The notes under the pieces: generated by a model | Seen by the model: the letters and a program-made list of their open reading frames with translations, nothing else | Told to the model about the DNA's origin: nothing | Database searches by the model: none | NCBI RefSeq assembly: GCF_001426405.1 | Contig: NZ_LMEP01000024.1 | Span: 166,678-230,677 of the forward strand | Direction of reading: 5' to 3' | DNA from: Streptomyces sp. Root1304 | Lineage (GTDB): Bacteria > Actinomycetota > Actinomycetes > Streptomycetales > Streptomycetaceae | Length of the DNA stretch: 64,000 nt | Made by a program: the position numbers and the translations under genes | In this document: one piece after another, positions 10,771-18,728 of the stretch | Layout: every line of letters begins with the position of its first letter | Numbering within the stretch: the stretch's first letter is position 1

Positions 10771-10918
10771 CGACGGGGGCGGCGGCGAAGGCCGGGGCGG
10801 GTGGCCGGTGTGGGTCGGGCAGCCCGCGCGGGGCCGGGGGCGCGGCGGCGGTCGTACGATCCCTTGCGGAAGGGGCCTCGCGGCGGCGGGGTGGAGCGAG
10901 CGGTCGGTGGGAGCGGTT

Positions 10919-11866
10919 TTGTCCGAGCAGTCAGCACAGCCGGAGTACCGGATCGAGGATCTCGCCCATCACAGCGGGGCCACGGTCCGGACGATCCGCG
11001 CCTACCAGGACCGCGGGCTGTTGCCCCGCCCGGAGCGACGGGGCAGGTCGAACGTATATGGGGACGCCCATCTGGCGCGGCTCCGGCAGATCGCCGACCT
11101 CCTCGACCGGGGCTACACCCTGGCCTCGATCAAGGAACTCCTGGAGGCCTGGGACACCGGCCGGGGCCTCGGCGGGGTGCTCGGACTCGTCGCGGAGGTG
11201 CACGGCCCGTGGACGGACGAGGAGGCGGACCGGATCTCCCGCGCGGAACTGGACGCCCGATTCGGCGGCACACCGGACGAGGCGGCGATTCTGGAGGCCG
11301 TCGAGCTCGGCGTACTGGAGCGGCTCCCGGACCGGGAGACCGAGGAGTACCTCGTACCGAGCCCCCAGGAACTCGCGGTGGCGGCCGAGTTGTACGCGGC
11401 CGGGGTGCCGCTCGCGGCAATCACCGGGCACCTGAGGGAACTTCGGGACCAGGTCGAGCACATAGCGGCCCGTTTCCTGGAGTTCACCACCGAGTACGTC
11501 TTCGCGCGCTATCTGGAGCACCGCCCGCCGACGGACGCGGACGCGGCCGAGGCGGCGACGATGGTACGGCGGCTGCGGCCGCTCGCCCAGCAGACGGTGG
11601 ACGCCGAACTCGCTCGGGCCATGCGCCTGCTGGCGACCCGGCACCTCCAGCTGCATCTGTCGCCGGAGGCGGCCGCCGTGAAGGACGACGAGCCGCGCCC
11701 GGTGGCTCTACCGGCAGGAACCGTCAGGGCCGTTCAGGGTCTGGTGGGTCCCGAGGGCGTCGCGGCCTTCGTCGCGGCGGCCACGGAACGAGAGGTCCAC
11801 AAAAGGACATTGGACGCACTCACCGCAACTCATACAATTGAGGGTGAAGTTACCCAATACCCCTGA
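10919..11866 (+). CDS. MerR-family transcriptional regulator
   Basis: A 315-residue regulator. The N-terminal MerR helix-turn-helix and wing (YRIEDLAHHSGATVRTIRAY, RGRSNVYGDAHLARL) occupies about residues 9-75; the rest is helical with no recognised effector domain and lacks the metal-binding cysteines of classical MerR. I place the start at TTG 10919 because GGGAG precedes it by five bases and the sequence begins just ahead of the HTH; the longer frame adds low-complexity residues. It follows the EphD-like gene by about 150 bp and may regulate it or itself. Confidence 0.88.
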   Translation: MSEQSAQPEYRIEDLAHHSGATVRTIRAYQDRGLLPRPERRGRSNVYGDAHLARLRQIADLLDRGYTLASIKELLEAWDTGRGLGGVLGLVAEVHGPWTDEEADRISRAELDARFGGTPDEAAILEAVELGVLERLPDRETEEYLVPSPQELAVAAELYAAGVPLAAITGHLRELRDQVEHIAARFLEFTTEYVFARYLEHRPPTDADAAEAATMVRRLRPLAQQTVDAELARAMRLLATRHLQLHLSPEAAAVKDDEPRPVALPAGTVRAVQGLVGPEGVAAFVAAATEREVHKRTLDALTATHTIEGEVTQYP

Positions 11867-11879
11867 TAAGGCAGTGCAG

Positions 11880-11933
11880 TTGTCCACAGAATCCTCAACT
11901 CGCCTGTGGATAAGCCACTTTGGCTGTGGATCA
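11880..11933. other. cluster of three DnaA-box-like 9-mers
   Basis: In the gap after the MerR gene are TTGTCCACA (11880-11888, the Streptomyces DnaA-box consensus), TGTGGATAA (11905-11913, reverse complement TTATCCACA) and TGTGGATCA (11925-11933, one mismatch). Spacing is 16 and 11 bp. This is outside oriC, so it could titrate DnaA or mark a DnaA-responsive promoter for the downstream kptA gene. No binding data can be seen from sequence. Confidence 0.5.
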
Positions 11934-12005
11934 AACATCGCCCGCTGAAATCGTCGGCCGGGAAATCGATGGCTCCGGAAATCCTCGCTCCGGCATCCTG
12001 ACGGC

Positions 12006-12611
12006 ATGAACGGAACCGACGGAAGCGACAGAACGAACAGAACGAACGGGCCGGCACGAGGACAGTCGCCGGACGAGCGCCGCACGGTGAAGGTCTCGAA
12101 GTACCTCTCCAAGCACCTGCGCCACCAGCCCGAACGCATCGGACTCGTCCTCGACGCCCACGGCTGGACCGAGATCGAGGCACTGCTCCGAGCCACCGCG
12201 CGCAACGGCTTCGTGATCACCCGCGAGGAACTCGACCACGTCGTCGCGACCAACGACAAGAAGCGCTTCGCGATCGAGGGCACCCGCATCCGGGCCAGCC
12301 AGGGCCACACCGTCGCGGTGGACCTGGACCTGCCGCCCGCGGAACCGCCCGCGTACCTCTACCACGGTACGGTCGCGGCCCTGCTCCCCGCGATCCGGGC
12401 GGAGGGGCTGCGCCCCATGGCCCGCCACCACGTGCACCTCTCCCCCGACCGCGAGACCGCGACCCGGGTCGGCGCCCGCCGGGGCCGGCCGGTGGTGCTC
12501 AGCGTCGACGCCGGAGCGATGCACCGGGCCGGCCATGTGTTCCGCGTCAGCGCCAACGGCGTCTGGCTGGCCGATCTCGTACCGCCGGAGTTCCTGCGTT
12601 TTCCCGGCTGA
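12006..12611 (+). CDS. kptA: RNA 2'-phosphotransferase (KptA/Tpt1 family)
   Basis: A 201-residue protein matching Tpt1/KptA, which moves an internal RNA 2'-phosphate to NAD+, giving ADP-ribose 1''-2'' cyclic phosphate. The N-lobe VSKYLSKHLRHQPERIGL is the family's best-known motif, with GWTEIEALL following; YLYHGT, HVHLS and the RVGARRGRPVVLSVDA segment supply the NAD-binding C-lobe. The first 25 residues are polar and variable. It is followed after 15 bp by an unknown gene in the same direction. In bacteria the physiological substrate is unclear since they lack the eukaryotic tRNA-splicing ligase. Confidence 0.92.
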   Translation: MNGTDGSDRTNRTNGPARGQSPDERRTVKVSKYLSKHLRHQPERIGLVLDAHGWTEIEALLRATARNGFVITREELDHVVATNDKKRFAIEGTRIRASQGHTVAVDLDLPPAEPPAYLYHGTVAALLPAIRAEGLRPMARHHVHLSPDRETATRVGARRGRPVVLSVDAGAMHRAGHVFRVSANGVWLADLVPPEFLRFPG

Positions 12612-12626
12612 GGCATGATCGCCCCC

Positions 12627-13079
12627 ATGGCACACCCGCACCTGCCCACCACCGAAGCGGCCGTCGTCGCGATCCGTGAGATCGCCCAGGAGTTCAACCT
12701 GGAGATGACGGTGACCGACGACATCGGCGCGGACCGGACGTCCCGGCGCATCTCGTCCGGCGCCTTCGCCGTCCTCGACGCGGACGGTTCGCTGCCGCAC
12801 GAGGCGTACGTGGAACTGGGGGGCTCCCCCTCGGTCACGGTCCAGATCTTCCCCGAGGACGACGCCAGGATCATCGTGGAGGGCGTCACGTTCGAGGACG
12901 TGCCCCGCGACGCGGTCCCCGCCTTCGTCCGCTCCCTCCACAGTGGCCTGGCCCATGTGCAGGGTCGTTTCTTCCCGCCCGGCTGGCGGCTGGTCGTCCC
13001 GCTGCCCGGCGACGAGACCTACAAGGAACTCGTCCCCGGCGTCTCCCTCACCCCGTGGATGAGCCGCCACACCCGCTGA
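12627..13079 (+). CDS. conserved protein of unknown function
   Basis: I do not recognise this family. The product is about 150 residues, acidic, soluble and mixed alpha/beta, with no signal peptide or membrane segment. It contains SVTVQIFPEDDARIIVEGVTFEDVP and ends in SRHTR. The start is uncertain: ATG 12615 begins four bases after the kptA stop but without room for a ribosome site, while ATG 12627 has GAGG at a rather long spacing. It is probably co-transcribed with kptA. Confidence 0.7.
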   Translation: MAHPHLPTTEAAVVAIREIAQEFNLEMTVTDDIGADRTSRRISSGAFAVLDADGSLPHEAYVELGGSPSVTVQIFPEDDARIIVEGVTFEDVPRDAVPAFVRSLHSGLAHVQGRFFPPGWRLVVPLPGDETYKELVPGVSLTPWMSRHTR

Positions 13080-13080
13080 C

Positions 13081-13105
13081 CGCACCCGCCGATCACGGCG
13101 GTGCG
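13081..13105. terminator. putative terminator between convergent genes
   Basis: CGCACCCGCCG pairs with CGGCGGTGCG across a four-base loop with one bulge, right after the stop of the unknown gene and 15-40 bp before the stop of the convergent PPOX gene. A further CGGCGGTGCGG copy follows. Weak evidence. Confidence 0.4.
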
Positions 13106-13121
13106 ACCGCGGCGGTGCGGC

Positions 13122-13679
13122 TCAGGCCAGCCAGTCGCCGTCCCGCATCAGTTCACGACCGCGCAGTTCGTCCGCCTCGCGCCAGGCCTGGACACGGCGC
13201 GGGGTGATGCGGAACCAGTGGTACGCCGTGGTCAGCGCGCCCGGGTCGAAGCCGGTGCGCGCGGCGAAGCGCTTCCTGCGCTCCTCCGGCAGCGCGGCCA
13301 TCTCCAGCACCTCGACATCACCGTCGATCATGGTCACGTCGCGGGTGGGTCCGAGCGCGAGCCGGGCGGTCCGGGTGGCCGCCAGGTTCCGGCCGGTCGG
13401 ACTGTCCGCCGGGGTCGCCACGACCAGGGCGGTCCCGTCCCAGTCGAAGGACAACGGCACCAGATACGGCACGCCGTCCGCCGAGGCACTGGCGACCCAG
13501 ACGTCGACGTCGTGCTCCAGACGGTGCGCGGTGTCGCCCCGGCGCACGGCACGGGAACGGGGGCCGGGGGCTGCGGAGGCCTCGCCCGTAACGCCTGCCT
13601 CGCCCGTACCACCCGCATCGCTGCCCTCGGCGGCCCCGCCGGCCCCGCTGGCCCGGCTCGTACCGTTGGTCTCGCTCAT
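13122..13679 (-). CDS. PPOX-class flavin/F420-binding protein
   Basis: A 185-residue protein. Residues 45-185 have the pyridoxamine 5'-phosphate oxidase-like split barrel (HDVDVWVASASADGVPYLVPLSFDWDGTALVVATP, then NLAATRTARLALG). The first 45 residues are a low-complexity Gly/Ala/Glu extension. Members bind FMN or F420 and often reduce unsaturated or haem-related substrates, but the substrate here is unknown. GGAGGGAG upstream supports the ATG at 13679. It is divergent from an LLM-type F420-dependent oxidoreductase, which makes an F420 link attractive but unproven. Confidence 0.85.
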   Translation of the reverse strand: MSETNGTSRASGAGGAAEGSDAGGTGEAGVTGEASAAPGPRSRAVRRGDTAHRLEHDVDVWVASASADGVPYLVPLSFDWDGTALVVATPADSPTGRNLAATRTARLALGPTRDVTMIDGDVEVLEMAALPEERRKRFAARTGFDPGALTTAYHWFRITPRRVQAWREADELRGRELMRDGDWLA

Positions 13680-13793
13680 CGATCCCGCTCCCTCCGTCGC
13701 GTGCAATGAGCACAGTTTCCCCATACGGGGTGGGGCCCGCCCGCGTATTCGGAGGTCCGGATCCCGGTCCACGCGCGCGCGTAGGGTGGCGTC

Positions 13794-14687
13794 ATGCGCT
13801 TGAGTACGGTGATCCTCCCCATCCACCGATGGAGCGAGGGGCAGAAGACCTGGCGGCGGGCCGAGGACCTCGGGTTCCATGCCGCGTACACCTACGACCA
13901 CCTGTCCTGGCGGACCTTCCGGGACGGCCCGTGGTTCGGCGCGCTGCCCACGCTCACCGCGGCGGCGACGGCCACCGAGCGGATGCGGCTCGGGACGCTC
14001 GTGACCTCGCCGAACTTCCGGCATCCGGTGACGCTCGCCAAGGAGCTGATGACGCTCGACGACATCTCCGACGGGCGGATCACGCTCGGCATCGGCGCGG
14101 GCGGCAACGGCTTCGACGCGACCGCACTGGGCCAGGAGCCGTGGACTCCGAAGGAGCGGGCGGACCGTTTCGGCGAGTTCGTGGGGCTGCTCGACCGGCT
14201 GCTCACCGAGGACGCGGTGACGGAGAGCGGCACGTTCTACTCGGCCGACGAGGCACGGAACATCCCCGGCTGCGTCCAGCGCCCGCGGCTGCCGTTCGCG
14301 GTGGCGGCGACCGGGCCGCGCGGTCTGAAGCTTGCCGCGCGGTACGGGCAGGCGTGGGTGACGACCGGTGACCCGAAGATCTTCGACGAGGGCACCCCGG
14401 AGCAGTCGCTGGCGGCGCTGCGCGGCCAGGTCGAGAAGCTCGGCAAGGCGTGCGCCGACACCGGCCGGGAGGTCGCCGAGCTGGACAAGGTGCTGCTGAC
14501 CGGCTTCACGCCGGACCGGAACCGGCCGCTGGAGTCCGTGGACGCGTTCGTCGACTTCGCCGGGCGCCACCGCGAGATCGGCTTCACCGAGATCGTGATC
14601 CACTGGCCGATCGCCGACTCCGAGTTCGCCGCCGACCAGGCCGTCTTCGAACGGATCGCCACCGAGGCCCTCGCCCAGCTGGGCTGA
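13794..14687 (+). CDS. LLM-class F420-dependent oxidoreductase
   Basis: A 297-residue luciferase-like TIM-barrel protein. The N-terminus MRLSTVILPIHRWSEG, RAEDLGFHAAYTYDHLSW, the conserved LGTLVTSPNFRHPVTLAKELMTLDDIS and GIGAGGNGFD are hallmarks of the F420-dependent LLM group. It has no signal peptide. The substrate is unknown. The 114-bp divergent gap to the PPOX gene must contain both promoters. Confidence 0.92.
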   Translation: MRLSTVILPIHRWSEGQKTWRRAEDLGFHAAYTYDHLSWRTFRDGPWFGALPTLTAAATATERMRLGTLVTSPNFRHPVTLAKELMTLDDISDGRITLGIGAGGNGFDATALGQEPWTPKERADRFGEFVGLLDRLLTEDAVTESGTFYSADEARNIPGCVQRPRLPFAVAATGPRGLKLAARYGQAWVTTGDPKIFDEGTPEQSLAALRGQVEKLGKACADTGREVAELDKVLLTGFTPDRNRPLESVDAFVDFAGRHREIGFTEIVIHWPIADSEFAADQAVFERIATEALAQLG

Positions 14688-14740
14688 CGACGGGGCGCCC
14701 GGCACGGGAACGGGGGACCGCGGGGTGGACCACCGGCGGG

Positions 14741-14850
14741 ACCCCGGCCGGTCAGGCGGGGGACCCGGCCCGGTCAGGGCAGGACCCCGGCCGGTCACGC
14801 CGTCCGTCGGCCGGTCAGGCGGTCCGTCGGCCGGTCACGCGGTCCGTCGG
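14741..14850. repeat. GC-rich tandem repeat, about 20-bp unit
   Basis: Two near-identical 20-bp units, GTCCGTCGGCCGGTCAGGCG (14802-14821) and the same with one G-to-C change (14822-14841), are preceded by three degenerate copies built around CCGGCCGGTCA and followed by a partial unit. They sit between the convergent LLM and DUF6083-type genes and run into the last codons of the latter. The array could vary in copy number. Confidence 0.65.
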
Positions 14851-15314
14851 GCGTGGTCCTGCCACAGGGCCCGCATGACGGGGGAGCCGGCCGGCTCGGG
14901 GCCGGCCGGGCAGACGTCGAAGTGGCTCACCCGGCAGGTGTCGGAGGGCACGGCGGACCCGAGGTTCACGGCCGTTCCGTCGCCCGCGACCCGCCAGCGG
15001 CTGCCCGCCGGGACGACACCGGCCGCCAGCTCCCCGGGTTCGATCATGATCCAGCGTCCGCGCACCGTGCGGTGCCACGCGGCGGACGCCCCGCACCGAC
15101 GGCAGGTCGCGGTGGACGGCTGAGGCCGTCGCCCGGAGGCCACGGCATCGACCAGGCCCGCCAGGACATCGCCCACCAGCACCGGATCCCGCGCGGGCGG
15201 GCTCGCCCCCGTCCCCTCGCACTCCGCGCAGAGCGCCATGCCGAGGCTCGCGACCCACGTCGCGTACGGCACCCCGCAGGAGTCGCACCTGTCGCTTCTC
15301 CGGCCCGAGCCCAT
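14835..15314 (-). CDS. DUF6083-type zinc-ribbon protein
   Basis: A 159-residue protein with two Cys pairs that look like zinc ribbons: CDSCGVPYATW with ALCAECEG near the N-terminus and ATCRRCGASAAWH in the middle. The C-terminal half (GRWIMIEPGELAAGVVPAG, VNLGSAVPSDTCRVSHFDVCPA) matches what I recall of the Streptomyces DUF6083 family. Function is unknown. The ATG at 15314 has a GGGGGCGGGGG tract upstream and begins at the first Cys cluster; the longer frame adds basic low-complexity sequence. The 3' end lies in the tandem repeat. Confidence 0.72.
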   Translation of the reverse strand: MGSGRRSDRCDSCGVPYATWVASLGMALCAECEGTGASPPARDPVLVGDVLAGLVDAVASGRRPQPSTATCRRCGASAAWHRTVRGRWIMIEPGELAAGVVPAGSRWRVAGDGTAVNLGSAVPSDTCRVSHFDVCPAGPEPAGSPVMRALWQDHARRTA

Positions 15315-15507
15315 GCCCCCGCCCCCTTTGAGACGCCTTCCGCTCCCAGGGATCTTCCCCGTCGAACGGAAAACGAACGGACGTTTACGGCCACGTCGGG
15401 ACAGGCCGCCCCGCGCCACGCCGGGGACAGACCGCCCCACGCCGCGCCGGGGAGAGCCCCTCCCCACCTCGCGGCGGGCCCCCGTCCACCTCCGGGGGAG
15501 GCACCGC

Positions 15508-16071
15508 TCAGTTCGGCCGGCCGCCCGCCCGCTTCGGCAGGTTCCGGTAGCCGGGGTGGACGCCCGGGGTGAGGCCCTGCTGCTCCGCGATCCGCCCGAG
15601 GAGCGCCGTCAGCCGTACCCGGTCCTCCTCGTCCAGCGCCGCGAACAGCTCGTCCTCGTGCGCGGCGGCCACCTCGCGTACCCCTTCGAGGGCCCGGCGG
15701 CCCCCCTCGGACACGTACAGCTCGTGGTGGCGGCGGTCCTCGACGCTGCGCCGCCGTTCGACGAAGCCCTTCTGCTCCAGGTTGTCGATGAGCGCGACGA
15801 CCCGGCTCGGCACCACGCCGAGGTCGGCGGCGAGGGAGCGCTGACTCCGGCCCGGCTCCATGGCGATCATCCGCAGCAGACCGACGTCCGGCGGTGCGAG
15901 TCCGAGGGCCCCGACCCGTTCGCCGAAGCGGCCGGCCGCGTGCGCCCCGAGCTGGGCAAGCAGAAACGCGCCGCCGCGCGGGGGCGCGAACGGGGGCGTC
16001 CCCGCGTCGTCCGGGCCGTCCCCGCCTCTCGGGTCCTGCGGGTCTTCCACTGGTTGCCGGTCGCTGCTCAC
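15508..16071 (-). CDS. MarR-family transcriptional regulator
   Basis: A 187-residue winged-helix protein; the first 60 residues are polar and variable, then LLRMIAMEPGRSQRSLAADLGVVPSRVVALIDNLEQKGFVERRRSVEDRRHHELYVS gives the MarR recognition helix and wing with the typical D-R-R. The C-terminus ends in a basic tail. GTG at 16071 is chosen because it opens the frame next to the divergent promoter. It faces a membrane-protein gene across 69 bp containing an AGAAT-G-ATTCT palindrome, the usual arrangement for a MarR repressor and its target. Confidence 0.85.
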   Translation of the reverse strand: MSSDRQPVEDPQDPRGGDGPDDAGTPPFAPPRGGAFLLAQLGAHAAGRFGERVGALGLAPPDVGLLRMIAMEPGRSQRSLAADLGVVPSRVVALIDNLEQKGFVERRRSVEDRRHHELYVSEGGRRALEGVREVAAAHEDELFAALDEEDRVRLTALLGRIAEQQGLTPGVHPGYRNLPKRAGGRPN

Positions 16072-16090
16072 GGAGTTAGGGTACGCGAAA

Positions 16091-16101
16091 AGAATGATTC
16101 T
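16091..16101. promoter_or_regulatory. candidate MarR operator palindrome
   Basis: AGAATGATTCT is a perfect inverted repeat with one central base, in the 69-bp gap between the MarR gene and the divergent membrane-protein gene. A second ATTCTTCTGAGAGAA imperfect repeat follows at about 16114-16128. The position would let bound MarR block both promoters. Inference from position and symmetry only. Confidence 0.5.
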
Positions 16102-16140
16102 CCACTGTGAACTATTCTTCTGAGAGAACGGACCGTTGCC

Positions 16141-16935
16141 GTGTCTGCAGAGAGCTGGACCGACCCCCGGCCGACCGATGTCCCCCGAGAGCGAGAACCT
16201 GAGCGCGAGCGCAGGGAAGCCCAGGGAGGACCGCCGCCGGGCGTGCTCGCCGTGGTGTTCACCGCCCTGTTCCTCGCCGGGCTCGTCCTCAGCACCGTGC
16301 TCGCCGGCGGCGACCCGTTCCCCTCCCCCTTTGGGGAGACGAGCGAGATCGTGGCCTACTTCCGCACCCACTCCGACGCCGTCCGGATCTCCGGCGCCCT
16401 CCAGTTCGCCGCCTCGATCCCGCTGGCCGTGTACGCCGCCACCGTCTCGGCCCGGCTGCACCGGCTCGGCGTCCGGGCCCCCGGCGCCACGATCGCCCTG
16501 GCCGGCGGCCTGCTCGCCGCCGGATTCCTGGCCTGCTGCGGCCTGGTGAGCTGGACCCTGTCCCGTACGGAGGTCCTCGAACTCCCGTCGCTCGTACGGG
16601 CCCTCCAGTACCTGGCGTTCGCCACCGGCGGCCCCGGGCACGTGGTGACGCTCGGACTGCTCGTGGCCGGGATCGCCGTCCCCGGCCTGCTCGCCGGGCT
16701 GCTGCCCCGCGCCCTGGCGGTGACCGGTCTGGTGCTGGCGACCGTCGCGGAACTGGCCACCCTCACCCTGCTCTTCGACGGCGCCGCCCTGCTGCTGCCG
16801 CTGGCCCGCTTCACCTGCCTCGGCTGGCTGATCGCCGCCGGGTTCCTGCTGCCCCGGCACCGCGCCCGGGCCACGGCCGGCGCCCGTACGCGCACCGGGA
16901 CCGGCCCCCTCACCCGCACCCGCGAGGAGTCCTGA
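16141..16935 (+). CDS. membrane protein of unknown function
   Basis: A 264-residue protein with a 35-residue charged N-terminus and six hydrophobic segments (VLAVVFTALFLAGLVLSTVL, ALQFAASIPLAVYAATV, TIALAGGLLAAGFLACCGL and three more), the last followed by a basic tail. The architecture recalls DUF4386-like membrane proteins but I am not certain. It starts with GTG and is followed one base after its stop by the SGNH hydrolase ATG, so the three downstream genes probably form an operon controlled by the divergent MarR. Confidence 0.75.
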   Translation: MSAESWTDPRPTDVPREREPERERREAQGGPPPGVLAVVFTALFLAGLVLSTVLAGGDPFPSPFGETSEIVAYFRTHSDAVRISGALQFAASIPLAVYAATVSARLHRLGVRAPGATIALAGGLLAAGFLACCGLVSWTLSRTEVLELPSLVRALQYLAFATGGPGHVVTLGLLVAGIAVPGLLAGLLPRALAVTGLVLATVAELATLTLLFDGAALLLPLARFTCLGWLIAAGFLLPRHRARATAGARTRTGTGPLTRTREES

Positions 16936-16936
16936 C

Positions 16937-17920
16937 ATGACCGAGAGCCGTACCCACGACAAGAGCCGCGACGGCGCGGAGCGCACCACCGCCCCCGACC
17001 ACGCCCTGACCGCCAAACTCCTCCGCTTCCAGCAGCCCGAGAAGACCCTGCGCTACCTGGGCGAACTCTCCGACAGCCGCCTCGCCGACCTCTTCGGCCT
17101 CGAGCTCGACACCTACCGCGCCGTGCTCCGGGACATGGACGACCAGGCCCGGAACACCGCCGCCGAACTCCTCGAGGACCCCGCCTTCGCCGAGCGCGTC
17201 GACGCCCTGCCCTTCCGGCCCGGCCAGCGGATCGTGGCCCTCGGCGAGAGCACCACCGCCGACCGGCTCTCCTGGTGCGCGATCCTGCGCCACCTCCTCC
17301 CGGACGGCGTCGTGTTCGTCGACCTCGCGGTCTCCGGGCTCACCACCACCCAGGCCCTCGCCCAGCTCCCTCCACCGCCCCATCTGCGCCCCGACTGGGT
17401 CCTCTGCATGCTCGGCGCGAACGACACCCGGCGGATCGGCCGCGGCGCGGACGCGCCCGGCACCCGGCTCGTCAGCGGTCCCGAGACCGAACGCAATCTC
17501 CTCGCCCTCCGCGAACTCGCCGCTCCCGTTCCTGCCGCCTCTCCCTCTCCCTCCCCCTCTCCCGAGACCTCTCCCGAGACCGCTCTCCACGGGGCGGACC
17601 GCTGGATCTGGCTCACCCCCAGCTCCGTCGACCAGGAACGGGCCGACGCGTATCCCCACTTCCGCCACGCCGGGACCGGCTGGAGCGCCGAGGACGTCGA
17701 CGGTGTCGCCGACTTCCTCCTCGGCCGTCCCGAACTCACCGTCGACACCCGGCCGGCCACCGTGGGCCTGCACCTCGACGACGGGATCCACCTCACGCTC
17801 GAAGGCCAGCGGGCCGTCACCGTCGCCCTCGTCGAGGCGTTGACCCCGAAGGCGACGGAGACGACGGGGACGGCAGGGGCAGCGGGGACGGCGGTCACGG
17901 CGGAGGCGACGGCTTCATGA
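16937..17920 (+). CDS. SGNH/GDSL-type hydrolase
   Basis: A 327-residue esterase-like protein. The SGNH blocks can be seen: GESTTADR for block I (GES instead of GDS), the GANDTRR block III motif with Asn, and DGIHLT for the catalytic Asp-x-x-His. The Gly block is probably LAVSGLTTTQ. There is no signal peptide, so it is likely cytoplasmic. The C-terminal 25 residues are a Thr/Ala-rich tail. It overlaps the next gene by four bases (ATGA) and belongs to the MarR-linked operon. Confidence 0.85.
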   Translation: MTESRTHDKSRDGAERTTAPDHALTAKLLRFQQPEKTLRYLGELSDSRLADLFGLELDTYRAVLRDMDDQARNTAAELLEDPAFAERVDALPFRPGQRIVALGESTTADRLSWCAILRHLLPDGVVFVDLAVSGLTTTQALAQLPPPPHLRPDWVLCMLGANDTRRIGRGADAPGTRLVSGPETERNLLALRELAAPVPAASPSPSPSPETSPETALHGADRWIWLTPSSVDQERADAYPHFRHAGTGWSAEDVDGVADFLLGRPELTVDTRPATVGLHLDDGIHLTLEGQRAVTVALVEALTPKATETTGTAGAAGTAVTAEATAS

Positions 17921-18609
17921 GGCTCCTCCTGTTCGGCGTCACCGGTGGCACCGGCGCGCAGCTCCTCACCCAGGCCCTCGCCGCGGGTCACCAGGTCACC
18001 GCCGTCGCCCGCGACCCGGCCCGGGTGCGGACGACGAACTCGGCCGAGGACCCGGACCAGGACCCATCCCAGGCCCAGGCCCAGGCATCCCGCCTGACGG
18101 TCCTGCGCGGTGACGCCCTCGCCCCGGACACCTGGCGCCGGGCCGTCCCCGGGCACGACGCCGTCCTCTCCTGCCTCGGCAGCACCGACCGCAAGCACCC
18201 GACGACCGTCTACTCGCAGGGCACCCGGAACATCGTCGAAGCCATGCACGCGTCCGGCGTCGACCGGCTGCTCTGCCTCTCCTCCGCCGGCCTGGAGATC
18301 ACCCCCGACGTGCCGCTGCCGCAACGGCTGGTCACCCGGTACGTGATCCAGCGCCTCTACCGGCACGGCTACGCCGACATGGCCCGGATGGAGAACTTCA
18401 TGGCCTCGGCGGCGGCCGGGGACACGGCCTGGACGGTGGTACGGCCGCCGATGCTCACCGACGGCCCGCTGACCGGCCACTACCGGACCGCCGCGAACGG
18501 TCATCTGGACCGGCCGAAGTCCCTCTCCCGCGCCGATCTCGCGCACTGCCTCCTGGCCCGGGTCGAGGACCCCCGCACTCACCGGGCCGTCCTGGAGGTC
18601 GCGTACTGA
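17917..18609 (+). CDS. NAD(P)-binding protein, atypical SDR
   Basis: A 230-residue Rossmann-fold protein starting MRLLLFGVTGGTGAQLL, the GxxGxxG of atypical SDR/NmrA-like proteins. VLSCLGSTDRKHP and CLSSAGLEITPDVPLP follow the flavin reductase/BLVRB-like pattern. A short Gln/Ala-rich insert lies near residue 50. No catalytic Tyr-x-x-x-Lys is evident, as expected for this branch. It is translationally coupled to the SGNH hydrolase gene. Confidence 0.85.
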   Translation: MRLLLFGVTGGTGAQLLTQALAAGHQVTAVARDPARVRTTNSAEDPDQDPSQAQAQASRLTVLRGDALAPDTWRRAVPGHDAVLSCLGSTDRKHPTTVYSQGTRNIVEAMHASGVDRLLCLSSAGLEITPDVPLPQRLVTRYVIQRLYRHGYADMARMENFMASAAAGDTAWTVVRPPMLTDGPLTGHYRTAANGHLDRPKSLSRADLAHCLLARVEDPRTHRAVLEVAY

Positions 18610-18728
18610 GACCACCCCGGCCTCCCCCGCACCTCGAACCGCGCCCGGAGGAACGGAAGGCCGGAATCCAGTCACTCATATGTGCGGCTCCCCGCACGCA
18701 CGTGCGTCCGGTGCGGAAGAATGGGGCG

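Noticed and set aside
15508..17016. Longer version of the MarR gene extending through the divergent membrane-protein gene
   Set aside because: The extra sequence is antisense of the membrane-protein gene; MarR homology starts only after 16071.
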